Below are positions 45,845 through 55,273 of a stretch of 59,284 bases of DNA, piece after piece. Source of the stretch: an uncultured Bariatricus sp. Lineage in GTDB: Bacteria > Bacillota > Clostridia > Lachnospirales > Lachnospiraceae. How positions within the stretch are numbered: position 1 is the stretch's first letter; each line of letters opens with the position of its first letter. A model generated the notes under the pieces. The model was not told the origin of the DNA. It saw nothing but the letters and a program-made list of their open reading frames with translations, and searched no databases. The DNA lies in NCBI GenBank assembly GCA_934320645.1, contig CAKRFP010000014.1:1-59284 (forward strand), in the 5' to 3' direction. The translations under genes and the position numbers were made by a program.

Positions 45845-48271
45845 CTAAGCTATTCCAAAGAATTTCTGTGCATAATGTACCGACTGCATTGCATCCTTAC
45901 CATAGAAGTCTGCACCGATCATATCTGCATAATCCTGATTGAGCACGGCTCCGCCTACCATCACCTTGCAGTCCGGTTTTTGTTCTCTTAAAAGCTTGAT
46001 CGTCTCCTCCATGCTGACTACAGTTGTGGTCATCAGGGCACTTAAGCCCACCAGTGTAACATCTTCTTCGATTGCTTTTTCCACGATGGTCTCCGGCGGT
46101 ACATCCTTCCCAAGGTCGATCACATCAAAACCGTAATTTTCAAGAAGAACCTTTACGATATTCTTTCCGATATCATGGATATCTCCTTTTACTGTTGCAA
46201 GGATGATCTTTTCCTTCTTCTCTTCTTCTTGTCCTGAAGAAGCAAGCACGTCCTTGATCACGGCAAATGCAATCTTCGCCGCATCCGCGCTCATCAGAAG
46301 CTGCGGAAGGAATACGGTTCCCTTCTCGAATCCGTCACCAACGACATTCAGCGCCGGGATCAGTTCTTCCTGAATGATATCCAGCGGTTCTCTTGTGCCG
46401 ATCAGGTCGCGGGTGATATGGTGCGCCTCTTCTTTCAGACCTCTCTCTATCGCGTACTTAAGTGTCATCTCACCGGCTGCTGCAGCTTTTGGTGCATTTC
46501 CTTCCACTGCACCTGCCTGCGATGCCTGGACTGTCACCGTTTCTGTGGTTCCTGCGTAAGTGTTGATATATTTGGTACAGTTTTCATCATATCCCATCAG
46601 CGCATTATAAGAACGGTACGCCTTCATCATGTCCTCGGAAGACGGGTTGATGATTCCTGCGGTCAATCCGTTCTGCATCGCCATTGCATAGAAATAGCTG
46701 TTGACGATCGGACGTCTTGGAAGTCCGAAGGAAATATTGGATACTCCAAGAACGGTTCTGACACCGAACTCCTCGCGCACTCTCCGGAGTGCTTCCAGTG
46801 TAACCTTTGCTCCATCCTTTTCCGAACTGATGGTCATGGTCAGGACATCGATCACAATGTCTTTCTTGTCGATTCCGTATTTTGCGGCTTCTTCAATGAT
46901 CTTTCCGGCAATCCGCACACGTCCGTCTGCATCCTGTGGGATTCCGCCCTCATCGATTGTAAGTCCGACTACAACACCTCCATACTTTTGTACCAGAGGG
47001 AAAACTTCATCCATGGATACCTGCTTGCCGTTGACCGAATTGATCATTGGTTTTCCATTGTAAATACGCATTGCGCGTTCCATGGCTTTTCCGTCTACGG
47101 TATCGATCTGAAGTGGAAGGCTGGTTACGCTCTGCAGCTCTTTTATCACTTTTTCCATCATGGCTACTTCGTCAATATCCGGGAGTCCTACGTTGACATC
47201 CAGAATATGTGCGCCTTTGTCCTGCTGCGTGATCGCTTCTTTCAGAATGTAGTCCATATCCTCATTCTTCAGTGCTTCTTTGAACTTCTTCTTACCGGTC
47301 GGGTTGATCCGCTCTCCGATGATCCGTGGCATATCATCCAGGATTACAGCCTGCCCGTAGGACGAAACGATGGTATCATGCTTCTTTTCAATCTCACAGA
47401 CCGGCAGATTTTTGCAGTCCTCCACCAGTTTTCGGATATGATCCGGTGTGGTTCCGCAGCATCCGCCAACCACGCAGGCTCCACCTTTTACGACCTCCTG
47501 CATGATCCGGGCAAATTCATCCGGCTCCACATCATAATAAGTCTCCCCGTTCTTCTGCTTCGGAAGTCCGGCGTTTGGTTTCACAATGATCGGAAGAGAA
47601 GTATATCTTCTTAAATCCTCCAGGATCGGAAGCATCTGTTTTGGTCCAAGTCCGCAATTCAGTCCCAGCGCATCCACGCGGAGGCCTTCCAGCATTGCCA
47701 CAACAGAAGGCACATCTCCACCGGTCAGGAGCTTTCCTCTTTCGTCAAAGATCATCGTCACAAATACCGGAAGATCGGAATTTTCTTTTGCCGCAAGAAC
47801 GGCCGCCTTCACTTCATAGGTATCACTCATGGTCTCAATATGGATCAGATCTGCACCATATTTTTCTCCATAACGGACAGCTTCTGCAAAAGCTTCATAA
47901 GCATCATCAAAATCCAGATCTCCCATTGGCTTCAAAAGCTTTCCGGTCGGCCCCATATCCAGTGCTACATAAGTCTCTTTCCCGATCTGCTCTCCTGCTT
48001 TCTTTGCATTTGCAATACCGGCACGGATCACTTCTTCGACCGTATACCGGTCATTGTGGAATTTACAGATATTTGCACCGAAAGTATTTGCCAGAACTAC
48101 ATCACTTCCGGCTTCATAATACCTGCGGTGAATTGCTTCTACCTTCTCCGGGTGTTCGATATTCCAGGTCTCCGGAAGTTCTCCCGGAGCAAGTCCTTCT
48201 GCCTGCAGAAGCGTTCCCATACCTCCATCTAAAAATAAAAGTTCTTTTCCCAAACGTTCTCTGATATTCAT
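45845..48271 (-). CDS. metH: cobalamin-dependent methionine synthase lacking the reactivation domain
   Basis: A 808-residue protein with, in order, a homocysteine-binding TIM barrel (1-300; zinc ligands in LGLNCGLGP and VVGGCCGTTPDH), a pterin-binding domain (about 315-580; RIIGERINPTGKKKF, NVGLPDIDE), a B12 cap domain (about 600-680) and a B12-binding Rossmann domain with D697-IHDIG702. It makes methionine from homocysteine using methyl-tetrahydrofolate. Full-length MetH is near 1200 residues; here the C-terminal AdoMet-dependent reactivation domain is absent and encoded by the next gene upstream. Gap to that gene is 12 bases. A classical SAM riboswitch is not visible. Confidence 0.95.
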   Translation of the reverse strand: MNIRERLGKELLFLDGGMGTLLQAEGLAPGELPETWNIEHPEKVEAIHRRYYEAGSDVVLANTFGANICKFHNDRYTVEEVIRAGIANAKKAGEQIGKETYVALDMGPTGKLLKPMGDLDFDDAYEAFAEAVRYGEKYGADLIHIETMSDTYEVKAAVLAAKENSDLPVFVTMIFDERGKLLTGGDVPSVVAMLEGLRVDALGLNCGLGPKQMLPILEDLRRYTSLPIIVKPNAGLPKQKNGETYYDVEPDEFARIMQEVVKGGACVVGGCCGTTPDHIRKLVEDCKNLPVCEIEKKHDTIVSSYGQAVILDDMPRIIGERINPTGKKKFKEALKNEDMDYILKEAITQQDKGAHILDVNVGLPDIDEVAMMEKVIKELQSVTSLPLQIDTVDGKAMERAMRIYNGKPMINSVNGKQVSMDEVFPLVQKYGGVVVGLTIDEGGIPQDADGRVRIAGKIIEEAAKYGIDKKDIVIDVLTMTISSEKDGAKVTLEALRRVREEFGVRTVLGVSNISFGLPRRPIVNSYFYAMAMQNGLTAGIINPSSEDMMKAYRSYNALMGYDENCTKYINTYAGTTETVTVQASQAGAVEGNAPKAAAAGEMTLKYAIERGLKEEAHHITRDLIGTREPLDIIQEELIPALNVVGDGFEKGTVFLPQLLMSADAAKIAFAVIKDVLASSGQEEEKKEKIILATVKGDIHDIGKNIVKVLLENYGFDVIDLGKDVPPETIVEKAIEEDVTLVGLSALMTTTVVSMEETIKLLREQKPDCKVMVGGAVLNQDYADMIGADFYGKDAMQSVHYAQKFFGIA

Positions 48272-48283
48272 CCCTTACGCTCC

Positions 48284-48931
48284 TTAATTTCTTCTGTAAA
48301 TGCAATCCTTTTTTCCACACGCTTCGCAGCCCTTGATATGACATTTCTCCTGTGTGTCACTGATTCCGATCACGGCCGTCACAGACTTGGTCGGCGTCAG
48401 CATATAACTTTCCGTCATCGTAAGTCCGATCTTCTTTGCCGTATCCAGCATCCGCAGGATATCATCCTGGTGATGGATGTCAAAATCTCCATATCCCGGA
48501 CTGAACCTTGGACGAAGCCACTTCTTCTGCGCTTCCAGCTCCTCTCCGATCTGAAGCTGCAGCTCATCACAGTATTCCTCCAGATATGCCGCTGCACATG
48601 CCTGCAATACGACAGACTTCGCCATATCCGTAAGGGAATGCCGCTTCATCAGCATATCCACACCGGTTCCAAGCGTTGCACCGAATACAACCACTTCCCC
48701 ACAGCCCCTGAGATTCTTCCCAAGGCTTCTGCTTTTGATATTCATTTTTCCGATCGTCACCTGGTCTTCTCCTGTAACTTTACAGTCAAAAATGCGATAG
48801 ACGGATTTGGCCTGCGTGGTCTGGTCGAGCTCCCCGAAGGAAGCTTCGATCAGCGCAAGGGTCTGTTCATCTACCGCATGTCTTCCATATCCCAGATAAC
48901 GAATTGCTTCTTTCGTTCTGGCATCTGTCAT
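48284..48931 (-). CDS. stand-alone methionine synthase reactivation domain protein
   Basis: A 215-residue protein matching the MetH AdoMet-binding activation domain: DEQTLALIEASFGEL early, VFGATLGTGVDMLM near 85, the AdoMet-binding RPRFSPGYGDF near 140, and TPTKSVTAVIGIS near 182. It ends with a cysteine-rich tail (CEACGKKDC) not usual in MetH; this could bind a metal or an Fe-S centre. It would reduce oxidised cobalamin and remethylate it from AdoMet. Adjacent metH and metF support this. Confidence 0.88.
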   Translation of the reverse strand: MTDARTKEAIRYLGYGRHAVDEQTLALIEASFGELDQTTQAKSVYRIFDCKVTGEDQVTIGKMNIKSRSLGKNLRGCGEVVVFGATLGTGVDMLMKRHSLTDMAKSVVLQACAAAYLEEYCDELQLQIGEELEAQKKWLRPRFSPGYGDFDIHHQDDILRMLDTAKKIGLTMTESYMLTPTKSVTAVIGISDTQEKCHIKGCEACGKKDCIYRRN

Positions 48932-48947
48932 CTTTCTTAAGTTCCTC

Positions 48948-49814
48948 TTATTTTACGATTTCGGAAAGGTTCTGCATGATCGCTGCAGCCACTTCCGGCT
49001 TGTTCATAGAATATACGTGGATATTGCGAACACCGTTAGCGATCAGGTCAATGATCTGATCGGTCGCATACGCAATTCCTGCCTGCTTCATCGCTGCCGG
49101 ATCATCTCCGAAATAATCTACGATCGCGCGGAATCTCTGCGGAACAGCCGTTCCGGAAAGAGCACAGCTTCTTGCAAGCTGCTTTTTCGTTGTGATCGGC
49201 ATGATTCCCGGAAGTACCGGTACCATGATTCCCTGCTCACGGATGCGATACAGGAAATTATAGAAAATATCATTGTCGAAAAACATCTGTGTTGTGATAA
49301 AGTCTACGCCACAGTCTACCTTCTCTTTGAGGTAACGGATATCATCTTTCTTGTGCTCCATCTCTACATGTCCTTCCGGATAACATGCAGCTCCGATGCA
49401 GAAATCCCCCGTCTTCTTGATATCTTCGATCAGTTCACTGGCATGGGAATACTGTCCCGGGAGCGGGAACTGTCCATCCTGCGGGATATCTCCTCTGAGT
49501 GCAAGGATATTCTCAATTCCTGCCTCCTGAAGCTGTCCGATGACCTTATGTACTTCTTCTTTGGTTGAAGATACACAGGTCAGATGTGCAAGTGCCGGAA
49601 TCTTCAGGTCATTCTTGATATGACTTGCAATATTAACCGTATTCTTACTGGTTCCACCACCGGCTCCATAGGTAACACTGATAAATGACGGGTTAAGTTC
49701 TGCGATTCCATCCGTTGCTTTTAACACGGATTCAAAACCTGCATCCGTCTTCGGTGGAAACACTTCAAAGGAAATATGTACTCCGTCTGCTTTAATTTTG
49801 TCTATAATCCTCAT
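48948..49814 (-). CDS. metF: 5,10-methylenetetrahydrofolate reductase
   Basis: A 288-residue TIM-barrel flavoprotein. ISFEVFPPKTDAGFE is the N-terminal MTHFR motif, SVTYGAGGGTSKNT follows near 47, ALRGDIPQDG near 104, FITTQMFFDN near 172 and PGIMPITTKKQL near 201. It makes 5-methyl-THF, the methyl donor for MetH next door. The ATG follows AGAGGAG. It is the first gene of the metF-activation-metH operon. Being a Clostridium, NADH or ferredoxin may serve as reductant. Confidence 0.96.
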   Translation of the reverse strand: MRIIDKIKADGVHISFEVFPPKTDAGFESVLKATDGIAELNPSFISVTYGAGGGTSKNTVNIASHIKNDLKIPALAHLTCVSSTKEEVHKVIGQLQEAGIENILALRGDIPQDGQFPLPGQYSHASELIEDIKKTGDFCIGAACYPEGHVEMEHKKDDIRYLKEKVDCGVDFITTQMFFDNDIFYNFLYRIREQGIMVPVLPGIMPITTKKQLARSCALSGTAVPQRFRAIVDYFGDDPAAMKQAGIAYATDQIIDLIANGVRNIHVYSMNKPEVAAAIMQNLSEIVK

Positions 49815-49887
49815 AATGAATGTTTCTCCTCTGTAAAAATTTTCATTTCATGATACCATATTTTCCGGCAGATTACCAGAATGCATT

Positions 49888-51324
49888 TTACATATTTTCG
49901 TAAAGATCTTCGTAAAGCTTGGCTGAATTCTTCCATGAGAAGTCTTTTTCCATACCACGCTCTACGATCTTATTCCAGTCACGCTTCCTGTCATAGTAAA
50001 TCTGTTCTGCATATCTTACGGTTGCAAGCATCTCATGCGCATTGTAATTGGTGAAACTGAATCCGGTTCCGGTCTTCTCGTATTCGTTGTAAGCTTCTAC
50101 AGTATCTTTGAGTCCGCCTGTCTCTCTTACGATCGGCACCGTACCATATCTCAGACTCATCAGCTGGCTCAGTCCACATGGTTCAAATAATGACGGCATC
50201 AGGAATGCATCACAGGATGCATAGATCTTGTGAGACATCGGCTCTGAATAATAGATCTGTGCAGATACCTTATCCGGATACTTCCATGCGAAATGACGGA
50301 ACATGTTCTCGTATCTCTCATCTCCGGTACCGAGTACGACGATCTGAACCGCATCCTGACAAAGTTCATCCATCACATAGTCGATCAGGTCAAAGCCCTT
50401 CTGGTCGGTCAGTCTGGATACGATACCGATCATCATACGGTGCGGATCTCTCTCCAGTCCGAGTTCTTCCTGCAGAGCCATTTTATTTTTCACTTTCTCC
50501 TTGCGGAAGTTTTCGACAGAGTAAGTTCTTGCAATGTTGGTATCTGTTGCCGGATTGAAATCACCGTAATCAATACCATTGACAATTCCCGACAGGCAGT
50601 TTGCTCTTGCCTGCATCAGTCCTTCCAGCTTCTCCCCGTAGAACGGTGTCTTGATCTCTTCCGCGTAGCTGCTGCTTACCGTTGTCACACGGTCAGCGTA
50701 TACGATTCCGCCTTTCAGATAATTGGCATCGTCATATGCTTCCAGCTTATCCGGTGAGAAATAGTATGCCGGAAGTCCGGTGATATCCATAACCGTCTTC
50801 TTATCCCAGACACCCTGGAATTTGAGGTTATGTATGGTGATCACAGTCTTGATTCCACGGAAAAACTCATTGTTATAGCGGAAATTGTCCAGATAGATCG
50901 GAACAAGTCCTGTCTGCCAGTCGTGGCAGTGAATGATATCCGGTCTGAAATCCAGAAGTGGCAGTGCACTTAAAGCTGCCTTGGAAAAGAATGCAAACTT
51001 CTCGATATCATATGCAATATCACCATACGGCTTCGGACCATTAAAATAATATTCATTGTCTATGAAATAAAAAGTGATTCCTTCATGCTGAAGTTCGAGA
51101 ATCCCTACATACTGCTGTCTCCAGTTCAGATCCATATAGAAATGAAGTCTGTAAGAAAGTTTGTCTTTCCATTCATCTTTCATGCACATATACTTTGGAA
51201 GCATAACACGTACATCGTATTTGTTCTTGTCAAAATATTTTGGGAGTGATCCCACTACATCGGCTAATCCCCCGGTTTTGATAAACGGAACTGATTCAGA
51301 TGCCACAAATAATACTTTTTTCAT
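49888..51324 (-). CDS. glgA: glycogen synthase (ADP-glucose type)
   Basis: A 478-residue GT5 enzyme. VPFIKTGGLADVVGSLP is the ADP-glucose-binding N-terminus, HCHDWQTGLVPIYL lies near 135, IVSRLTDQKGFDL near 300 and MPSLFEPCGLSQLMSLRYGTVPIVRETGGLKD (read in parts) near 375-405. Length fits GlgA. It extends alpha-1,4-glucan from ADP-glucose. No other glg gene is adjacent; it lies alone between spo0A and metF with its own promoter. Confidence 0.96.
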   Translation of the reverse strand: MKKVLFVASESVPFIKTGGLADVVGSLPKYFDKNKYDVRVMLPKYMCMKDEWKDKLSYRLHFYMDLNWRQQYVGILELQHEGITFYFIDNEYYFNGPKPYGDIAYDIEKFAFFSKAALSALPLLDFRPDIIHCHDWQTGLVPIYLDNFRYNNEFFRGIKTVITIHNLKFQGVWDKKTVMDITGLPAYYFSPDKLEAYDDANYLKGGIVYADRVTTVSSSYAEEIKTPFYGEKLEGLMQARANCLSGIVNGIDYGDFNPATDTNIARTYSVENFRKEKVKNKMALQEELGLERDPHRMMIGIVSRLTDQKGFDLIDYVMDELCQDAVQIVVLGTGDERYENMFRHFAWKYPDKVSAQIYYSEPMSHKIYASCDAFLMPSLFEPCGLSQLMSLRYGTVPIVRETGGLKDTVEAYNEYEKTGTGFSFTNYNAHEMLATVRYAEQIYYDRKRDWNKIVERGMEKDFSWKNSAKLYEDLYENM

Positions 51325-51358
51325 TTAACACCCTCCTTACTCTCGCGGCTTATTTATA

Positions 51359-51387
51359 ATTATACCGCAATTTCGTTCGTTTGAAAA
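51359..51387 (-). promoter_or_regulatory. sigma-A promoter of glgA
   Basis: Minus-strand TTTTCA (51382-51387), a 17-base spacer and TATAAT (51359-51364), about 35 bases before the ATG. The -35 overlaps the last bases before the spo0A stop. Confidence 0.55.
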
Positions 51388-51390
51388 GAA

Positions 51391-52176
51391 TTATCTGCGC
51401 TTTGATTTCAGTCTGATCGTGTCTGCGACCAGAGCAATAAATTCAGAATTGGTCGGTTTTCCTTTCCCGTTACTTACTGTGTAACCGAAAAGAGATTCTA
51501 AGGTATCCAGTTTCCCCCTGCTCCATGCGACCTCGATGGCATGGCGGATCGCCCGTTCCACACGGCTCGATGTGGTCTGGTTCTTTTTCGCGACTGTCGG
51601 ATACAGAATCTTTGTGATCGCATTTAAAACTTCCATATCGTCAATCGCCATCAGAATGGAATCCCTCAGGTAATGATATCCTTTGATATGTGCCGGGATT
51701 CCGATTTCATGAAGCAGTTCTGTCACCTGTGTTTCCAGGTCCTCCTCGGAAGGTTCCGCATATACGGTATAATCTGTGTAAGGTGCTACACTCTTTTCCG
51801 CATGTCCGGAGCTTTTGATCCGCTGAAGGATCGTTTCATTGCGAAATGGTTTCAGGATGTAGAAGGCTGCTCCTTTTTCAAAGGCATCTTCCGTGATTCT
51901 CTCCTGTCCAATCGCAGTTACAATAATAAAATTCGGCTGTTTCTTTACTGTTTTATCTGCGCCTATCATTTCCATCACACTGATTCCATCTATTTTCGGC
52001 ATGATCAGGTCAAGAAGTACAACATCAGGCTCTTTATCTCTTATTATGTGATAAATGTCTTCTCCGTCCCTGGCTTTTCCTACCAGTTTCAGGTCTTTAT
52101 CACTTTCTACAATTTCTCCTAGTAAATTCAACATTCTTTCGTTATCGTCAGCAATCGCTACATTCAGTTTTTCCAT
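51391..52176 (-). CDS. spo0A: sporulation transcription factor Spo0A
   Basis: A 261-residue response regulator. The receiver domain (1-120) has acidic pocket D10-D11 and phospho-acceptor D56 in VVLLDLIMP. The C-terminal effector domain shows TSSRVERAIRHAIEVAWSRG and PTNSEFIALVADTIRLK, the DNA-binding region invariant in Spo0A. The ATG at 52176 is chosen because AAGGAGGGG precedes it; an upstream in-frame start lies in non-conserved sequence. It governs entry to sporulation. Order spoIVB-spo0A is standard. Confidence 0.98.
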   Translation of the reverse strand: MEKLNVAIADDNERMLNLLGEIVESDKDLKLVGKARDGEDIYHIIRDKEPDVVLLDLIMPKIDGISVMEMIGADKTVKKQPNFIIVTAIGQERITEDAFEKGAAFYILKPFRNETILQRIKSSGHAEKSVAPYTDYTVYAEPSEEDLETQVTELLHEIGIPAHIKGYHYLRDSILMAIDDMEVLNAITKILYPTVAKKNQTTSSRVERAIRHAIEVAWSRGKLDTLESLFGYTVSNGKGKPTNSEFIALVADTIRLKSKRR

Positions 52177-52224
52177 AAAACCTTTCCCCTCCTTAAAGTG
52201 ACAATTTGCACTGGAATGGAACCT

Positions 52225-52254
52225 ATTATAGCCTTCTGCGTTCTGCAAATACAA
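52225..52254 (-). promoter_or_regulatory. possible promoter of spo0A
   Basis: Minus-strand TTGTAT (52249-52254), an 18-base spacer and TATAAT (52225-52230), within the spoIVB-spo0A gap. The -10 is perfect and the -35 is weak. I see no full 0A box. Confidence 0.45.
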
Positions 52255-52293
52255 GCAAATGGTGTCGCAGCAATCTGACAGGATTCGCACATC

Positions 52294-53364
52294 TCAATCT
52301 TTTTTCAGATTTTCCAGCATGTTTTCGATAAAGATTCCGTAGCCTTTTGTCGCATCCTGTACGAAAACATGCGTCACTGCACCTATAATCTTTCCATTCT
52401 GCATGATGGGGCTTCCACTCATTCCCTGCACAATCCCACCGGTCAGTTTAAGTAACCGTTTGTCTGTCACCTGAATTTCAATCCCCTTGTTCACCTCCCG
52501 TGCATCCAGGTGTACTTTTGTGATTCTGACTGTATAGTCTTCTGTTTTTCCACTTACCGCACAGCGTACTTGCGCCTCTCCGACCTGAATTTCTTCCTTT
52601 GCCGCAGCCGGATACGCTTCTTTACTGTCAATTACTCTGTCAATTCTGTCTAATTTTCCATAAATTCCTGTTTCTGTGTTTGTGGTAATCGAACCTAAAA
52701 TGTTGTAATGATTGTAGACAATGATCCCTTCCATCCCTCCGGGATTTCCGTTCTCACCTTTTTTGATATTCTGAATGCTGGTATCATATAATCTTCCCGT
52801 TGACATTTCAATCAATTTGCCGGTATCTACATCATGTATTCCATGTCCCAACGCACCATATTCACTATCCGCATTCAGAAAAGTGATTGTGCCGAGTCCC
52901 TGCGCGTTATCACGCACCCAGATTCCAAGTTTATATGCCCCGTCTTCATCTTGTGTCGGATGAAGTTGTACATCAATATACACTTTTTTTCGACGAACAT
53001 GTAAAATTACTGACTTATTCGATAAGTTTCTAACCCGTTCGATAAGTTCGCTTTTATTGTCGATCCTTTCAGAATCCACCCCCACAATATAATCGCCCTC
53101 CCTAACCAGATGCTTCGCCGGATTCACACCAATCCCGTCTGCTCCCCTGATCTCCTGCGTCCCCAGGACCATCACGCCATCCGTTTCCATATAAATCCCC
53201 ACCGGCATCCCTCCCGGAATCAGAAGATTCCCCGAAAGCTCACTCACCGAAGCCTCCCTCTCCGCTTTCTCAGTCCGATATTTTTGGTAACAATAGCCTC
53301 CTCCCCCAATTAAAACTACCATTAATATAATACTTAACATTTTCCGATAATTTCTGACCGACAT
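52294..53364 (-). CDS. spoIVB: SpoIVB peptidase (S55)
   Basis: A 356-residue serine peptidase with an N-terminal membrane helix (about 9-26), a PDZ domain (about 65-145; REGDYIVGVDSERI) and the S55 peptidase domain with catalytic His in GALGHGIHD and Ser in VQGMSGSPIMQNGKIIGAV. In sporulation it is secreted from the forespore and triggers the SpoIVFA/SpoIVFB step that activates sigma-K. Somewhat shorter than the 426-residue Bacillus protein but with all key motifs. Confidence 0.96.
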   Translation of the reverse strand: MSVRNYRKMLSIILMVVLIGGGGYCYQKYRTEKAEREASVSELSGNLLIPGGMPVGIYMETDGVMVLGTQEIRGADGIGVNPAKHLVREGDYIVGVDSERIDNKSELIERVRNLSNKSVILHVRRKKVYIDVQLHPTQDEDGAYKLGIWVRDNAQGLGTITFLNADSEYGALGHGIHDVDTGKLIEMSTGRLYDTSIQNIKKGENGNPGGMEGIIVYNHYNILGSITTNTETGIYGKLDRIDRVIDSKEAYPAAAKEEIQVGEAQVRCAVSGKTEDYTVRITKVHLDAREVNKGIEIQVTDKRLLKLTGGIVQGMSGSPIMQNGKIIGAVTHVFVQDATKGYGIFIENMLENLKKD

Positions 53365-53407
53365 TTATCGCACCCCTTTTCCTCCCCTAAATTTTCCCCA
53401 AATAAGA

Positions 53408-53540
53408 AAGAATGTGCCTCGGCACATTCTCGCGCCGAGCGCAGTCGCTTGCGACATTCTTCATCTTCGTGCGAGTGCGCATCTCCGGCACGCAGTGCCT
53501 TTTGTTTCATAGGAAGTTCCTTCGGAATGTCCTATGAAAT
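53408..53540. repeat. palindromic repeat, long form
   Basis: It begins with a 10-bp palindrome (AGAATGTGCC, TC, GGCACATTCT at 53409-53430), continues with about 75 GC-rich bases, and ends with TTTCATAGGA/TCCTATGAAA arms (53505-53539) enclosing AGTTCCTTCGGAATG. The end part matches 41637-41690. The two forms share GTGCC at the junction, so the short form looks like a deletion between GTGCC copies. Confidence 0.7.
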
Positions 53541-53566
53541 AAAAAAGACAGGATTTTTTTCCTGCC
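53541..53566 (-). terminator. intrinsic terminator of recN
   Basis: GGCAGGA pairs with TCCTGTC (one G-U) around a seven-A loop, followed on the minus strand by TTTTTT. It lies 20 bases past the recN stop. Confidence 0.85.
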
Positions 53567-53584
53567 TTTAGTATGTGCTCAATC

Positions 53585-55261
53585 TTATTTTTTCAAACCG
53601 GATGCCAGAATTTTCATCTCCCGTGCATTTTCCAGAACTGCCTCCGTAATCTTTGCGCCTCCGAGGATTCTTCCAAGCTCCTGCACAGATTCTTCCTCTT
53701 CAAGTTGCCGGATCCCGGTCTTCGTTATCTGATCTTCCACCCTTTTTTCGATTAGATAGTGGGTGTCTGCCATTGCCGCGATCTGTGCCAGATGCGTGAT
53801 ACAGATCACCTGATGTTTCTTACCGATCAGACACATCTTCTCAGATACTTTCTGTGCAGTACGTCCGCTGATTCCCACATCGATTTCATCAAAGATCAAG
53901 GTCTCGATCTCATCTTTGTCTGCCATGACTGCCTTGATCGCAAGCATGATACGCGAAAGCTCACCTCCGGATGCTACATCCGCAAGCGGTCTTGTCGGCT
54001 CACCCGGATTCATGGAAATCATAAATTCCACTTCATCCGTTCCCTCTGCCGTATACCCGGAGGTTTTGGAAAACCGGATCTCAAAACGGACATCCAGAAA
54101 ATTCAGATCCTGAAGTCCTTCTACAATCTTTGCCTGCAAAAGCTTTGCCTCTTTTTTTCGAATCTTCGACAAAAACTCACATTCCTTTTGCAGACGTGCT
54201 TCTGCTTTTTTCAGTTTTTCCTTTAATTCATTTAAATATTCATCATAATTTTTTAAAATCTGAAGACGTTCTTCATCCTCCACTTTGTGGTACAGAATCG
54301 CCTCTGCCGAATCCCCGTATTTCACCTTCAGATGATTGATCTGGTTCAGACGGTTCTCCGTCTCATAGAACTGCTCCGGCTCAAAAGAAAGACTATCCAG
54401 ATAACTGCGAAGCTCGCGACCGGAATCACCGATCAGATTTTCCACCTCGACCAGCTGTTCATACAGTTCCCCGGATCTTTCGTCATGCTCTGCCGCTACC
54501 GCTGCTGCACGCACAGCCCGTCCGATCGCTTCTGCCGCACTTACGCCGCCCTCACCTGCGGTGTAAAGATAGGCTTCTTCCAGATTCTCCGCAATCCGTT
54601 TCCCCTGCATCATCCGCCGGTAATCATCTTCTACCGACTGGCATTCTGCTTCCGTGATCCCTGCATTTTCAATCTCATCAATCTCAAATTCAAGGAACGA
54701 AATCTCTTTGATCCGCTCGGCTTCATCTTTATCCGCTTCCCGGAGTTCTTTTTCCAGACGGCGGTATTCCCGGTAAGAATCCGCCACTCTTTCTTTCCAT
54801 TCTCCAGCTTCCTTTGCAAATGCATCCAGGATTGCCAGGTGATTCTTCTTGTATAGCAACGACTGATGCTCATGTTGTCCATGGATATCAATCAGAACCG
54901 ATGCAGCTTCCTTTAACCGCCCAAGGGTTACCGTTTCTCCGTTGATCCGGCTCACACTGCGGTTCCCGTTAAACCGTCTGGTGATAATGATCTGTCCGCC
55001 ATCCGGTGAAAGCTCCATCGCTTCCAGCTTCCGTACCGTCTCCGGATTCTCCACATAAAAGGTCAGCTCTACCAGTCCCTTATCCGCTCCCTTGCGAAGC
55101 ATATCCGCGGAATATCTTCCGCCCAGGGCAAGGCTGACACTTCCCAGGATAATCGATTTTCCGGCACCGGTTTCTCCGGTCAGAATATTGAGTCCACCGG
55201 AAAAATCCACTTCCGCCTCATCGATCAGCGCCAGATTTTTTACATGTAAATTTTGTAACAT
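53585..55261 (-). CDS. recN: DNA repair protein RecN
   Basis: A 558-residue SMC-like ATPase. Walker A GETGAGKS is at 30-37, a long coiled coil with a central hydrophobic hinge fills about 150-370, signature LADVASGGELSRIMLAIK is near 430, and Walker B LIFDEIDVGISG near 463. It acts early in double-strand-break repair. It starts after argR with a 12-base gap. Confidence 0.97.
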   Translation of the reverse strand: MLQNLHVKNLALIDEAEVDFSGGLNILTGETGAGKSIILGSVSLALGGRYSADMLRKGADKGLVELTFYVENPETVRKLEAMELSPDGGQIIITRRFNGNRSVSRINGETVTLGRLKEAASVLIDIHGQHEHQSLLYKKNHLAILDAFAKEAGEWKERVADSYREYRRLEKELREADKDEAERIKEISFLEFEIDEIENAGITEAECQSVEDDYRRMMQGKRIAENLEEAYLYTAGEGGVSAAEAIGRAVRAAAVAAEHDERSGELYEQLVEVENLIGDSGRELRSYLDSLSFEPEQFYETENRLNQINHLKVKYGDSAEAILYHKVEDEERLQILKNYDEYLNELKEKLKKAEARLQKECEFLSKIRKKEAKLLQAKIVEGLQDLNFLDVRFEIRFSKTSGYTAEGTDEVEFMISMNPGEPTRPLADVASGGELSRIMLAIKAVMADKDEIETLIFDEIDVGISGRTAQKVSEKMCLIGKKHQVICITHLAQIAAMADTHYLIEKRVEDQITKTGIRQLEEEESVQELGRILGGAKITEAVLENAREMKILASGLKK

Positions 55262-55273
55262 TCTTTCTCCTGT

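Noticed and set aside
49815..49887. Expected SAM or cobalamin riboswitch before metF/metH
   Set aside because: The gap is only 73 bases and shows no conserved riboswitch core.
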